NCBI RefSeq assembly: GCF_021531995.1
Contig: NZ_JAFBIZ010000009.1
Location: 1-46,986 of the forward strand
Direction: 5' to 3'
DNA from: Faecalicatena contorta
Lineage (GTDB): Bacteria; Bacillota; Clostridia; Lachnospirales; Lachnospiraceae
Length of the DNA stretch: 46,986 bases
Part shown: in pieces, positions 1-8,568 of the stretch
How positions within the stretch are numbered: the first letter of the stretch is position 1
Layout of the letters: every line of letters starts with the position of its first letter
Notes under the pieces: model-generated
Told to the model about the DNA's origin: nothing
The model's database searches: none
The model's input: only the letters and a program-made list of their open reading frames with translations
Program-made: the position numbers and the translations under genes

Positions 1-191
1 TGTTAGGATATTACCATATCTCAGACATTCGGAATTTCTATTTTATTCTTTCATCGTGGCATTTCGCCAGTTTTTCCATGTTTGAAGTTGTTATATATTG
101 TCAGGAGGGATGCCTATGATTACCTGAGCTTTTCTTTTATTTTTCTGTAACATTATAAAAACCTGTGATAAAATAAAGGAGACTACCTATT

Positions 192-1055
192 ATGGCAAAA
201 ATGAAAGAGAAGGTACCATTAAAAGATTTGAATCTTACAGACCGTTTCCTGTTTGATGAAGTAATGGAGGATCCTCAGACACATAGGGATGTATTGAGTA
301 TTATTTTTGGACGGGAGATTCCTCTTCTTACAACTACTGAAACTGAGAAAGAACTTCGTGTATCACCAGTTCTTCGTTCCATACGAATGGATGTTATTTC
401 CATGGATAAGGAACAGGCTGTATACAATACGGAAATGCAGGATAAGAGAAGGACTGATCTGGCAAAAAGGAGTCGCTATTATCAGGCGTTACTGGATATT
501 AATTTGTTGGAACCGGGAATTCCGGATTACAATTTGTTAAATCGTTCTTATATTATCTTAATTACTACATTTGATTTGTTTGGATATAAAAAATATCAAT
601 ATACATTCAGACCAGAGTGCCAGGAAGTTCCTGGGTGTATATTGCAGGATGAAGCCACCCGCATTTTTTTGAATACACGTGGAACAAATGAATCAGAAGT
701 CAGTAAAGAACTGGTGGAATTTCTTCATTATCTGGAACATACTACAGATGAAGAGGCAGCGAAGTCAGACAGTGAGAGACTGAAGCGAATTCATCATCGC
801 GTTTGTAAGGTGAAACTCAGTGAGGAGGTTGGCATAAAATATATGCAGGCATGGGAAGAAAAATATTATGAACGTGAGGAAGGAAGAGAAGAAGGAAGAG
901 AGGAAGGAAGAGAAGAAGGCCGTTTGGAACTTTTACAGGAGTTGATAAAAAAGAAAGTCGCGAAAGGAATGTCTGTTGAAGCAATTGCAGAGGTGATTGA
1001 GGAGCCTGTAGAGTCTGTGATGCAGATAATTGCGAAAATGGAGGAAAATAAATGA
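192..1055 (+). CDS. Rpn/PDDEXK_2-type nuclease (putative transposase-like)
   Basis: Member of the Rpn family of recombination-promoting nucleases, which have a PD-(D/E)XK nuclease fold and are often labelled putative transposases. The N-terminal TDRFLFDEVM segment (residues 16-25) is typical of the family. D67 and E81-x-Q83 (in MDVISMD and YNTEMQ) fit the catalytic D...ExQ pattern. The C-terminus holds four EEGR repeats (about residues 229-244), then an alpha-helical tail, also usual in this family. The ATG is preceded by AAAGGAG at 176-182. The preceding 191 bases contain no credible gene. It ends 18 bases before the GTPase gene and may share its transcript. Related proteins cut DNA and stimulate RecA-independent recombination; the role here is inferred. 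Confidence 0.82.
   Translation: MAKMKEKVPLKDLNLTDRFLFDEVMEDPQTHRDVLSIIFGREIPLLTTTETEKELRVSPVLRSIRMDVISMDKEQAVYNTEMQDKRRTDLAKRSRYYQALLDINLLEPGIPDYNLLNRSYIILITTFDLFGYKKYQYTFRPECQEVPGCILQDEATRIFLNTRGTNESEVSKELVEFLHYLEHTTDEEAAKSDSERLKRIHHRVCKVKLSEEVGIKYMQAWEEKYYEREEGREEGREEGREEGRLELLQELIKKKVAKGMSVEAIAEVIEEPVESVMQIIAKMEENK
876..923 (+). repeat. Four 12-bp in-frame repeats encoding EEGR
   Basis: Four purine-rich 12-base units (GAGGAAGGAAGA and variants) encode EEGR-EEGR-EEGR-EEGR inside the Rpn-type gene. The unit is a multiple of three, so slippage would lengthen or shorten a charged linker without breaking the frame. Confidence 0.85.
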
Positions 1056-1073
1056 TAGAAAGGGGCATTTTTG

Positions 1074-3836
1074 ATGGGGAGTACATCAGAAAATAAGCCG
1101 GGAAGGTATATCAGTGTGGGTATTCTTGCCCATGTGGATGCGGGGAAGACAACATTATCGGAAAGTATTTTATACCTGTCAGGAAAGCTTCGAAAGCTTG
1201 GCCGTGTAGATCATAAGGATGCGTTTCTGGATACGAACGAACTGGAGCGGGAGAGAGGGATTACCATATTCTCCAAGCAGGCGGTATTCGATCTTGGAGA
1301 TATCAGGGTTACACTTCTGGATACGCCCGGGCATGTGGACTTTTCGGCAGAAATGGAGCGTACCCTGCAGGTGCTGGATTATGCGATTCTGGTGATCAAT
1401 GGTGCAGATGGTGTACAGGGGCATACCAGGACGCTGTGGAATCTTTTGAAGAGATATCAGATTCCGGTGTTTTTATTCGTCAATAAGATGGATCAGCCGG
1501 GGACGGATTATAATAGAATCGATGAAGTATTGAAAAAGAGCCTGAGTGAAGGATGCATTGACTTTGGCGATGATCAGGGAACTGTAGATGAAGGTCATAC
1601 GTCTGAGGCACAGGATTCCTTTTTGGACAGTCTTGCGATGTGCGATGAAGAAGCGATGGATGAATATCTGGAGTCCGGGATGATAAAAAAGGATACGATT
1701 GCCCGTATGATTGCGGGACGGAAGGTATTTCCGTGTTATTATGGATCTGCCTTGAAAGTTCAGGGCGTACAGGAGTTCCTTGCCGGTCTGGAACGATATA
1801 TGCAGACTCCGAAGTATGTAAATATGAAGGCTGCATTTGGAGCCAAGGTGTATAAGATCTCCAGAGATGTATCCGGAAGCAGGCTGACGCATCTGAAAGT
1901 GACAAGTGGTGTGCTAAGGGTAAAGGACATTCTGATGAATGCACCGGATGCGCAGGAACACTGGGAGGAGAAAGTGAACCAGATCCGTATCTATTCCGGG
2001 GAGAAGTATGAGATGGTTCCGGAGGTTCAGGCAGGAACTGTCTGTGCTGTGACAGGATTAAGTTTCACATATCCGGGAGAGGGGCTCGGGACGGAGCACG
2101 ATACGTGTGAGCCGGTTCTTCAACCGGTGCTGAATTACCGGATTTTGCTTCCGGACGGATGCGACGTGCATGCGATGCTGGGCAATCTGCGGAAACTGGA
2201 GGAAGAAGATCCCATGCTTCGGATCGTCTGGAATGAAGAACTGGGCGAGATTTATGCGCAGTTGATGGGAGAGGTTCAGATTGAGATCCTGAAACGCCTG
2301 ATTCTGGAACGATTTGGTGTAGAGGTTACATTTGATACAGGAAATATTGTATATAAGGAAACGATTGCGAATACAGTAGAAGGAGTCGGGCATTTTGAAC
2401 CACTTCGCCATTATGCGGAGGTGCATCTTATCATGGAACCGGGCCAGCGGGGAAGTGGGCTGATCCTTGATACGAACTGCAGTGAGGATGTTCTGGATAA
2501 AAACTGGCAGCGCCTGATTCTGACGCATCTTGCAGAGAAGGAACACCGTGGTGTGTTGACCGGATCGGCAATTACGGACATGAAGATTACGCTGGCAGCA
2601 GGAAGGGCGCATTTGAAGCATACGGAGGGAGGAGATTTTCGGCAGGCAACTTACCGTGCGGTGCGCCAGGGCCTGATGCAGGCTGAAAACGTGCTTTTAG
2701 AGCCTTATTACGATTATCGCCTGGAGGTTCCGGCAGAACTGGTTGGTCGTGCTCTGACGGATATTCAGAGGATGAGTGGAGAATTTGAACCGCCGCAGAC
2801 TGAAGGAGAGATGGCGGTAGTGACAGGATATGCACCGGTAGCGGCCATGCGGGATTATCAGATGGAAGTGACTGGTTATACCAGAGGAAGGGGGAGGCTT
2901 TCCTGTACCTTCCGGGGATATGAGCCATGTCAGAATGAACAGGAAGTGATCGAAATGTTTGGATATGATCCGGAACGAGATCTGGAGAATCCGACGGGTT
3001 CCGTGTTCTGTTCGCATGGTGCGGGATACAATGTTCCCTGGAATGAAGTAACGGAACATATGCATATAGAAAGTCAGCTTCCAAAAGCAGCGGAACCGGA
3101 ACCTGCAAAGACAGAACCTGTCCGGAAGATGCAGCAGAAATCGTCTGCACGGAGTGCGTTGCCTGTATTATCCAGAGAAGAAGAAAAAGAACTGGAAGAC
3201 ATATTCATACGAACGTATGGAAGGATTGAACGAAGAATGCCTGTCAGACCGGGTGCGTTCGAAGATTCGTATGTGGGGACGAGGAAGAAGAAGGAGGAGA
3301 AGGTTCAGGAATATCTTCTGGTAGATGGGTACAATGTGATATTTGCCTGGGATGATTTAAAGGAACTGGCAGCTGTGGATATCGGAGCAGCAAGGGATAA
3401 GCTGATGGACACCCTGTGCAATTATCAGGGATTTAAAAAATGTGTTCTGATTCTTGTGTTTGATGCATACAGGGTAGAGGGTTATGCACTGGAGATCCAG
3501 AAGTATCGCAATATTCATGTGGTGTATACGAAAGAGGCAGAGACAGCGGATCAGTATATTGAAAAGGTGGTTCATCATATCGGAAGGAAATATCATGTAA
3601 CTGTTGTGACATCTGATGGTGTGGAACAGGTGATTACGATGGGGCAGGGTGGAACGCGTGTTTCCTCCCGGGACTTTCTGGAGGAGGTCAGGCTTACAGA
3701 AAAGCTGATTCGGGAAGAAGCCGAAAAACATAGAGAAAACGGACGAAATTATCTGTTTGATCATATGGACGAAGAACTGGTAAAAGAGATGGAAGAAGTT
3801 CGTCTCGGCAAAAAAACGACTATCGGAGAGCGATAG
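1074..3836 (+). CDS. TetM/EF-G-like translational GTPase with C-terminal NYN domain
   Basis: Ribosome-dependent GTPase of the TetM/TetO/EF-G superfamily. Visible motifs are the P-loop AHVDAGKTT (19-27), switch II DTPGHVDF (83-90) and NKMD (137-140). The middle region follows EF-G domains II-V, including the domain IV/V stretch with LLEPYYDYRLEVP. Unlike ordinary TetM (about 640 residues) it is 920 residues. After a charged linker, the last ~175 residues form a NYN/YacP-type PIN-like domain: LLVDGYNVIFAW near residue 750, then VFDAY, ADQYIEKVV and VVTSDGVEQ. The ATG at 1074 was chosen because AGGGG lies 8 bases upstream; an in-frame TTG at 1071 is too close. Family knowledge says such GTPases act in the ribosomal A site. 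Tetracycline protection is possible but unproven. Confidence 0.88.
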   Translation: MGSTSENKPGRYISVGILAHVDAGKTTLSESILYLSGKLRKLGRVDHKDAFLDTNELERERGITIFSKQAVFDLGDIRVTLLDTPGHVDFSAEMERTLQVLDYAILVINGADGVQGHTRTLWNLLKRYQIPVFLFVNKMDQPGTDYNRIDEVLKKSLSEGCIDFGDDQGTVDEGHTSEAQDSFLDSLAMCDEEAMDEYLESGMIKKDTIARMIAGRKVFPCYYGSALKVQGVQEFLAGLERYMQTPKYVNMKAAFGAKVYKISRDVSGSRLTHLKVTSGVLRVKDILMNAPDAQEHWEEKVNQIRIYSGEKYEMVPEVQAGTVCAVTGLSFTYPGEGLGTEHDTCEPVLQPVLNYRILLPDGCDVHAMLGNLRKLEEEDPMLRIVWNEELGEIYAQLMGEVQIEILKRLILERFGVEVTFDTGNIVYKETIANTVEGVGHFEPLRHYAEVHLIMEPGQRGSGLILDTNCSEDVLDKNWQRLILTHLAEKEHRGVLTGSAITDMKITLAAGRAHLKHTEGGDFRQATYRAVRQGLMQAENVLLEPYYDYRLEVPAELVGRALTDIQRMSGEFEPPQTEGEMAVVTGYAPVAAMRDYQMEVTGYTRGRGRLSCTFRGYEPCQNEQEVIEMFGYDPERDLENPTGSVFCSHGAGYNVPWNEVTEHMHIESQLPKAAEPEPAKTEPVRKMQQKSSARSALPVLSREEEKELEDIFIRTYGRIERRMPVRPGAFEDSYVGTRKKKEEKVQEYLLVDGYNVIFAWDDLKELAAVDIGAARDKLMDTLCNYQGFKKCVLILVFDAYRVEGYALEIQKYRNIHVVYTKEAETADQYIEKVVHHIGRKYHVTVVTSDGVEQVITMGQGGTRVSSRDFLEEVRLTEKLIREEAEKHRENGRNYLFDHMDEELVKEMEEVRLGKKTTIGER

Positions 3837-3842
3837 ATAGAA

Positions 3843-3890
3843 AAAAGGGCGGAAGGCAGAGAAGCATTGAGTGACTGTCTTTCGCCTTTT
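3843..3890 (+). terminator. Rho-independent terminator after the GTPase gene
   Basis: AAAAGGGCGGAAGGCAG pairs with CTGTCTTTCGCCTTTT, with a few G-T wobbles and one bulge, seven bases after the stop codon. The stem ends in TTTT. Confidence 0.6.
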
Positions 3891-3921
3891 CTACCTATAA
3901 AATCGACACATTTGTATGTAT
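3891..3921 (+). repeat. 31-base conserved intergenic element, copy 1
   Basis: The block starting CTACCTATAAAAT and containing ACACATTTGT matches 17785-17815 at 27 of 31 positions. It sits just after a terminator and upstream of an ABC transporter; the other copy is upstream of a membrane protein. Nature unknown: shared regulatory site or remnant of an intergenic repeat family. Confidence 0.6.
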
Positions 3922-4043
3922 TATAGTTCTATTCAGATCTGGAGCTTTCGATTACAATGTGATTATAGAAAAGAGCAAGTCTCGAATGGGAAACTGATGA
4001 GAATGAATATGAAAATATGAGATATGTATGGAGGAGAGGCAAG

Positions 4044-4769
4044 ATGTTAAGAATTGAGCATTTAACAAAAGTGTATGGAGATAAAAAGGCAGTGGATGAT
4101 CTGTCGCTGCATATCAGCCCGGGAGAGATCTATGGCTTTATTGGCCATAATGGTGCGGGAAAGACGACAACGATTAAGTCCTGTTGTGGAATTCTTCAGT
4201 TTGAAAGTGGAGAGATCTATGTGGACGGACTCTCAATGAAGGAAAAACCTCTGGAATGTAAATCAAAGATCGCATATATTCCGGACAATCCGGATCTGTA
4301 TGAATTCATGACAGGAATTCAGTTTTTAAACTTTGTTGCAGATATATTCGCTGTCAGTGCCGGAGAACGTCAGGAACGAATTCGAAGATATGCAGATGCG
4401 TTTGAACTGACGGATGATCTGGCCCAGCCGGTATCTGCATACTCCCATGGTATGAAGCAGAAGCTTGCAATTATCTCGGCGCTGATCCATGAGCCGGCGC
4501 TGATCATTATGGATGAGCCGTTTGTAGGACTGGATCCCAAAGCATCTCACCTGTTAAAGGGAATTATGCGGGAGATCTGTGATAACGGAGGTGCGATCTT
4601 CTTTTCCACACATGTTCTGGAGGTTGCAGAGAAGCTGTGTGACAAGGTTGCGATCATCAAGGGAGGAAGGCTGATCAAGTCCGGTACGATGGATGAAGTA
4701 AAGGGTGATACATCACTGGAGAATGTATTCCTGGAATTGGAGGAAGACTATGACGAAAACATTATTTAA
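4044..4769 (+). CDS. ABC transporter ATP-binding protein
   Basis: ABC ATPase of the ABC-2/EcsA-like exporter type, 241 residues. Walker A is GHNGAGKTT (34-42), the signature-like motif is SHGMKQKL, Walker B is LIIMDEPF, and the switch histidine is in FFSTHVLEVA. The longest frame begins at 4017, but the ATG at 4044 has GGAGGAGAGG directly upstream and matches the usual family N-terminus, so it was chosen. The 3' end overlaps the permease gene by 20 bases, indicating translational coupling. Together they probably form an exporter of unknown substrate at the cytoplasmic membrane. Confidence 0.9.
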   Translation: MLRIEHLTKVYGDKKAVDDLSLHISPGEIYGFIGHNGAGKTTTIKSCCGILQFESGEIYVDGLSMKEKPLECKSKIAYIPDNPDLYEFMTGIQFLNFVADIFAVSAGERQERIRRYADAFELTDDLAQPVSAYSHGMKQKLAIISALIHEPALIIMDEPFVGLDPKASHLLKGIMREICDNGGAIFFSTHVLEVAEKLCDKVAIIKGGRLIKSGTMDEVKGDTSLENVFLELEEDYDENII

Positions 4770-6345
4770 AAAGCAGATGATGGAGCTCTTTTCCTTCTTC
4801 TGGCAGGATAAGAAAAAGAATAGAAACAGAACAGGAATCCGGCTGGTACTTTCTGTATTGATGTATCTTGTATTATTCGGGATGGTATCGGTTATGTTTT
4901 ATTTTCTCGCAGCTGCATTGTGTGAGCCGATGGTAATGGCGAACATGGACTGGCTGTACTTTGCACTGACTGGTGTGCTCGGTGTGGTATTTGGTGCGTT
5001 TGGAAGTGTATTTAATACATTTGCAAGCCTGTATTCGGCAAAAGACAATTCGCTTCTTCTTGCAATGCCGATTCGACCTTCGAAGATCCTCGCAATTCGT
5101 CTTCTGGGAGTATATGCCATGGGACTGATGTATGAGTTGCTGGTCATGATACCGGTGCTTTTGAAGTATTATATGGTTGCAAAACCCGGATTTTTCGTTG
5201 TTCTTTGTACACTTCTGGTTACGTGGCTTTTATCGGTATTTATCTTAACGCTTTCTGCGGTTCTTGGGTGGGGCGTTGCACTGATCAGTGCAAAGACAAA
5301 GCATAAGAGTATCATTACGGTAGTGCTGTCGCTGGTGTTTATTGCTGCTTATTACTACCTGTATATAAAAGCTGCAGGGATGTTACAGGAAATTATATCC
5401 AATCCTCAGATCGCAGGCGAGGTTCTGAATGACAAATTGTCACCACTATATCATATGGGAATGGCCGCAGACGGCAATGGAAAGTCATTGCTTTTGTTTG
5501 CTGGTATGGTGCTCCTGCTTTTTGCAGTGGTGTATGGCATTCTGACCAAAAGCTACAGGAAGATTCTGATTACCAATAAAGGGGAGACCAGGGCTCAGTA
5601 TAAAGAAAAATACATGTCTGCCGGTTCTGTCGAAAGTGCACTGTTGAAGAAAGAATTTCGTCGTTTCCTTGGAAGTCCGAACTATATGCTGAACTGTGGG
5701 CTCGGAATCATCTTTATGGTCATAGCGGCTGTTGTGCTTGTGATTAAGGCAGACACTGTGACAGAATTTGTGACATTGTTTTTTGTCGGCTACGAAGATC
5801 TGATTCCGCTGGTGGCAGCAGGAGCATTGGGAATGATTGCCGCGATGAATGATATGACGGCACCGTCTGTTTCCATGGAAGGAAAGAATCTGTGGATTCT
5901 TCAGGTATTTCCGGTGACCGGTGTACAGGCTCTGATGGCAAAGATAAAGATGCAGTTGATTCTAACCTGTATTCCGGCAGCGATTCTGCTGATCAGTATG
6001 GAAATCGTGCTGAAGCGACCGCTCGCTGAATTTGTACTGATCGCTTTGAATGCGGTGGGATTTATCTTATTTATGGCTCTGCTTGGTCTGACAATGAATC
6101 TGAAGTTTCCGAATCTTACATGGACAAGTGAGATCATTCCAATCAAACAGAGTATGGGAGTGATGATCACATTGTTTGGCGGATGGGCGGTCATTGTTGC
6201 TCTGGCAGCAGGATATTATCTTTTACGAAATATTCTGAGCCCGGTTCGCTATCTTGCCTGTGTGGTAGCAGTGCTTTTGGTTGCAGCGATGGGATTGCTG
6301 TGTTGGATCAGAACAAAAGGAACACGAATTTTTGAAACATTATAA
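4750..6345 (+). CDS. ABC exporter permease (large ABC-2-like membrane protein)
   Basis: A 531-residue polytopic membrane protein with many hydrophobic helices (for example LVLSVLMYLVLFGMVSVMF near the start and several C-terminal spans). It fits the putative ABC exporter permease family that pairs with EcsA-like ATPases. The ATG at 4750 was chosen because GGAGG ends 6 bases upstream and it overlaps the ATPase gene; an upstream in-frame ATG at 4705 would add 15 unlikely residues. Substrate unknown. No terminator is evident before the following PadR promoter. Confidence 0.85.
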   Translation: MTKTLFKKQMMELFSFFWQDKKKNRNRTGIRLVLSVLMYLVLFGMVSVMFYFLAAALCEPMVMANMDWLYFALTGVLGVVFGAFGSVFNTFASLYSAKDNSLLLAMPIRPSKILAIRLLGVYAMGLMYELLVMIPVLLKYYMVAKPGFFVVLCTLLVTWLLSVFILTLSAVLGWGVALISAKTKHKSIITVVLSLVFIAAYYYLYIKAAGMLQEIISNPQIAGEVLNDKLSPLYHMGMAADGNGKSLLLFAGMVLLLFAVVYGILTKSYRKILITNKGETRAQYKEKYMSAGSVESALLKKEFRRFLGSPNYMLNCGLGIIFMVIAAVVLVIKADTVTEFVTLFFVGYEDLIPLVAAGALGMIAAMNDMTAPSVSMEGKNLWILQVFPVTGVQALMAKIKMQLILTCIPAAILLISMEIVLKRPLAEFVLIALNAVGFILFMALLGLTMNLKFPNLTWTSEIIPIKQSMGVMITLFGGWAVIVALAAGYYLLRNILSPVRYLACVVAVLLVAAMGLLCWIRTKGTRIFETL

Positions 6346-6364
6346 AAATTAATAGAAATCTGTC

Positions 6365-6393
6365 TTGACAAATATATATCGCAGTGCTATATA
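6365..6393 (+). promoter_or_regulatory. Sigma-A-type promoter of the PadR operon
   Basis: TTGACA (6365-6370), a 17-base spacer and TATATA (6388-6393). The spacer and -10 contain one half of the putative PadR operator pair. Confidence 0.8.
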
Positions 6394-6406
6394 TAAGATA
6401 TAACGA

Positions 6407-6424
6407 AGTGCGATATATCGCACT
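6407..6424 (+). promoter_or_regulatory. Palindromic operator, probable PadR autoregulatory site
   Basis: AGTGCGATATATCGCACT is a perfect 18-base palindrome 14 bases downstream of the -10 and 17 bases before the padR start codon. A related imperfect site (ATATCGCAGTGCTATAT, about 6376-6392) overlaps the promoter spacer and -10. Two sites around one promoter suit repression by the dimeric PadR protein encoded immediately downstream. Confidence 0.75.
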
Positions 6425-6441
6425 GGAATGGAGCGTGCGGT

Positions 6442-6768
6442 ATGGATCCTCATATTAAAAAAGTATATGTGCCAATGACGGAAACGGGATTTTACATTCT
6501 GATGTGTCTGCGGGAAGAGTCACACGGATACAGTATTGTTCAGAAAGTCGAGAACTTGACGGAAGGTGCGGTAAAGCTGAGTCCGGGTACGATGTATGGA
6601 AGTTTATCAAAGATGGAGAAGGACGGATTGATTCGGTTTGTACGGGAAGAAGAAAAGAGGAAGATCTACCGGATCACAGATCTGGGAGAACAGGTACTGG
6701 AACTGGAAATGAAACGGATCGAGCGGCTATATCGGAATATGATGGAGGTGCGTCGGAATGAGAGATAA
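6442..6768 (+). CDS. PadR family transcriptional regulator
   Basis: A 108-residue winged-helix protein of the PadR family. Residues 14-80 form the DNA-binding domain: GFYILMCLREESHGY, the recognition helix region LSPGTMYGSLSKMEKDGLI, and the wing with RKIYRITDLGEQVL. The short C-terminal helix is typical of the short PadR-s2 subfamily and mediates dimerisation. A strong promoter and a palindromic operator lie directly upstream, so it is likely autoregulated. It overlaps the DUF2812 gene by 11 bases. PadR-DUF2812 pairs are common in Firmicutes, often near ABC exporters as here; the inducing signal is unknown. Confidence 0.93.
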   Translation: MDPHIKKVYVPMTETGFYILMCLREESHGYSIVQKVENLTEGAVKLSPGTMYGSLSKMEKDGLIRFVREEEKRKIYRITDLGEQVLELEMKRIERLYRNMMEVRRNER

Positions 6769-7303
6769 GAATAAAAAGACAGAATTTAAGTATTTTTCAG
6801 TACCGGAATGGGAAAAAGAAGAGAGATATCTACAGGAACAGCATAGAAACGGATGGAGATTTACGAAAGCAACGGGCCTTGGATGTTATCATTTTGAAAA
6901 ATGTGAGCCGAAGGATGTAGTCTATCAGCTGGATTATAATCAGGAAGGAATTGCGCATAAAGAAGAATATGTTCAGATATTCCGGGACTGCGGCTGGGAA
7001 TATCTGCAGGATTATTACGGATACAGTTATTTCAGAAAACCTGTTTCCGAGATGAACGGAGAAGAAAAGATATTCTGTGATGATGAATCCAGGATTGCGA
7101 TGATGAAGCGGGTATTCAGAGGAAGAATTATACCATTACTTCTGATCTTCTTCCTGGTGATTCTACCACAGACGTTTATACAGTATTCTTCCGGACATTC
7201 GGTTTTTACGGGAATATATCTATTGTTACTTGTTATCTATCTGGTATTACTGCTGGATTTTGGATATCAGTTCTGGCGATATCGGAATCGGTTTGGCAGG
7301 TAA
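6758..7303 (+). CDS. DUF2812 domain-containing membrane protein
   Basis: A 181-residue protein with an N-terminal DUF2812 region (about 1-110; features FKYFSVPEWEKEERYL, NGWRF, YFRKP and FCDDESRIAMMKR). It is followed by two transmembrane helices at about 126-145 (IIPLLLIFFLVILPQTF) and 152-172 (FTGIYLLLLVIYLVLLLDF). It overlaps padR by 11 bases and is surely cotranscribed with it. The family usually partners PadR regulators; a role in sensing or transmitting the signal is inferred, not known. Confidence 0.85.
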   Translation: MRDKNKKTEFKYFSVPEWEKEERYLQEQHRNGWRFTKATGLGCYHFEKCEPKDVVYQLDYNQEGIAHKEEYVQIFRDCGWEYLQDYYGYSYFRKPVSEMNGEEKIFCDDESRIAMMKRVFRGRIIPLLLIFFLVILPQTFIQYSSGHSVFTGIYLLLLVIYLVLLLDFGYQFWRYRNRFGR

Positions 7304-7339
7304 TTATTTTTAATTGAATGAGGAAAGAAGGCGAAAGGA

Positions 7340-7611
7340 ATGAATATCGGTATCAGAAAATGGCGCCTGTCGGATGCAAAAGATTCTTCTTTGTAAAAGA
7401 AGCATGGCACCGGAAAGGAATCGGAAAACAGCTTTTTGATGCTGTGAAGAGGGACTATGAGATTCAGGAATTTACAGTCAATTCTTCTCCGTATGCAGTT
7501 GAGGTATATCGACATCTTGGGTTTATTCCCACAGCTTCTGAGCAGATCACCAATGGCATTCGATATACACCGATGCGATATCGTGCGGAAAACTGTGGAG
7601 AGCAGGCTTAA
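7340..7611 (+). pseudogene. Decayed GNAT acetyltransferase (internal deletion and frameshift)
   Basis: An ATG at 7340 with AAAGGAA upstream opens a typical GNAT N-terminus (MNIGIRKWRLSDAKD) that runs only 18 codons to a stop at 7394. In another frame, from about 7385 to 7611, lies a clear GNAT C-terminus: AWHRKGIGKQLFDAV (acetyl-CoA-binding R/Q-x-x-G-x-G/A), then EFTVNSSPYAVEVY, HLGF and the terminal motif RYTPMRY. The central ~60-70 codons that should join these halves are missing and the halves are out of frame. I therefore read it as a pseudogene. A 97-codon frame from 7318 covers only the C-terminal half. Confidence 0.75.
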
Positions 7612-7634
7612 CATGGAAAGAAAGGAAAAACGAA

Positions 7635-8447
7635 TTGAGAGCGACAGTATTGACCGATAACATAGCGGACAGAGAGCTTCAGGGAGAATGGGGATTGAGT
7701 ATCTATATTGAATATCAGAACCGGAATATCCTTCTGGATACCGGGGCATCAGATCTCTTCCTTAAGAATGCCAAAAAACTGAGCCGAAAAATCGAAGATG
7801 TGGATTACGCAGTATTATCCCATGCGCATTATGATCATGCGGATGGGATGGATGCGTTTTTTTGTAATAATAAAAAGGCAAAATTCTATCTGCGGGAAGG
7901 CAGCGCAGAGAATTGTTATGGAAAGAAATGGATCTTTCGCAGATATATTGGATTGCCGAAGGGAATTCTGGAGAAGTATCGGGAACGGATCATATATGCA
8001 GGAGGCGATTACACACTCTGCCCGGGTGGGTCTCTGATTCCGCATAAGACACCGGGCCTTTCCCGGATCGGAAAAAAGAATCTTATGTATATCCGTACAA
8101 AGAATGGATGGGAACCAGATGATTTCGCACATGAGCAGAGTCTGGTATTTCAGACAGAGGAAGGACTGGTTATTTTTAACAGCTGTTCCCATGGAGGAGC
8201 AGCCAATATCATTCGTGAAGTGAAGAAAACTTATCCGGATCAGGAGATCCGGGCGCTGATTGGAGGCTTCCATATCTTTGGGAGAACAGATGCAGAGGTT
8301 CGTGAACTGGCACGCGATATCCGGGATACCGGGGTAAAAGAGATTTATACCGGACATTGTACGGGTGACCGTGCATATCAGGTTCTGAAAGAAGAATTGG
8401 GAGATATGGCGCATCAGCTGCGTGCAGGACTTGTGATAGAAATGTAG
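7635..8447 (+). CDS. MBL-fold metallo-hydrolase
   Basis: A 270-residue metallo-beta-lactamase-fold hydrolase. The metal-binding motif HAHYDH is at residues 63-68 (H63, H65, D67, H68); further ligand candidates are in NSCSHGG and TGHCTGD. The pattern fits the branch annotated as 7,8-dihydropterin-6-methyl-4-(beta-D-ribofuranosyl)aminobenzene-phosphate synthase-like, whose real substrates in bacteria are mostly unknown. The start is TTG at 7635, preceded by AAAGG; no in-frame ATG fits the conserved N-terminus ATVLTDN. It stands alone between the GNAT remnant and the XRE-desulfoferrodoxin gene. Confidence 0.87.
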   Translation: MRATVLTDNIADRELQGEWGLSIYIEYQNRNILLDTGASDLFLKNAKKLSRKIEDVDYAVLSHAHYDHADGMDAFFCNNKKAKFYLREGSAENCYGKKWIFRRYIGLPKGILEKYRERIIYAGGDYTLCPGGSLIPHKTPGLSRIGKKNLMYIRTKNGWEPDDFAHEQSLVFQTEEGLVIFNSCSHGGAANIIREVKKTYPDQEIRALIGGFHIFGRTDAEVRELARDIRDTGVKEIYTGHCTGDRAYQVLKEELGDMAHQLRAGLVIEM

Positions 8448-8568
8448 GACAAACTCTACGCTTCGTAGGTTGTGGCAGATGAGATATGAACTTACAATAT
8501 ACCTGATGAAAAGAGGAAGCTCCCCTTGGGGTTGGGAGTGAAAATATGAAAAAGGTAAGGTGTAGAGT

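Noticed and set aside
2058-3150. Long minus-strand frames opposite the GTPase-NYN gene
   Set aside because: They mirror a gene with intact motifs throughout; compositions are Ser/Pro/His-rich as expected of shadows.
1074-3836. Calling this a tetracycline resistance gene
   Set aside because: The TetM-like fold is clear, but divergence and the NYN domain make a resistance claim unsupported without testing.
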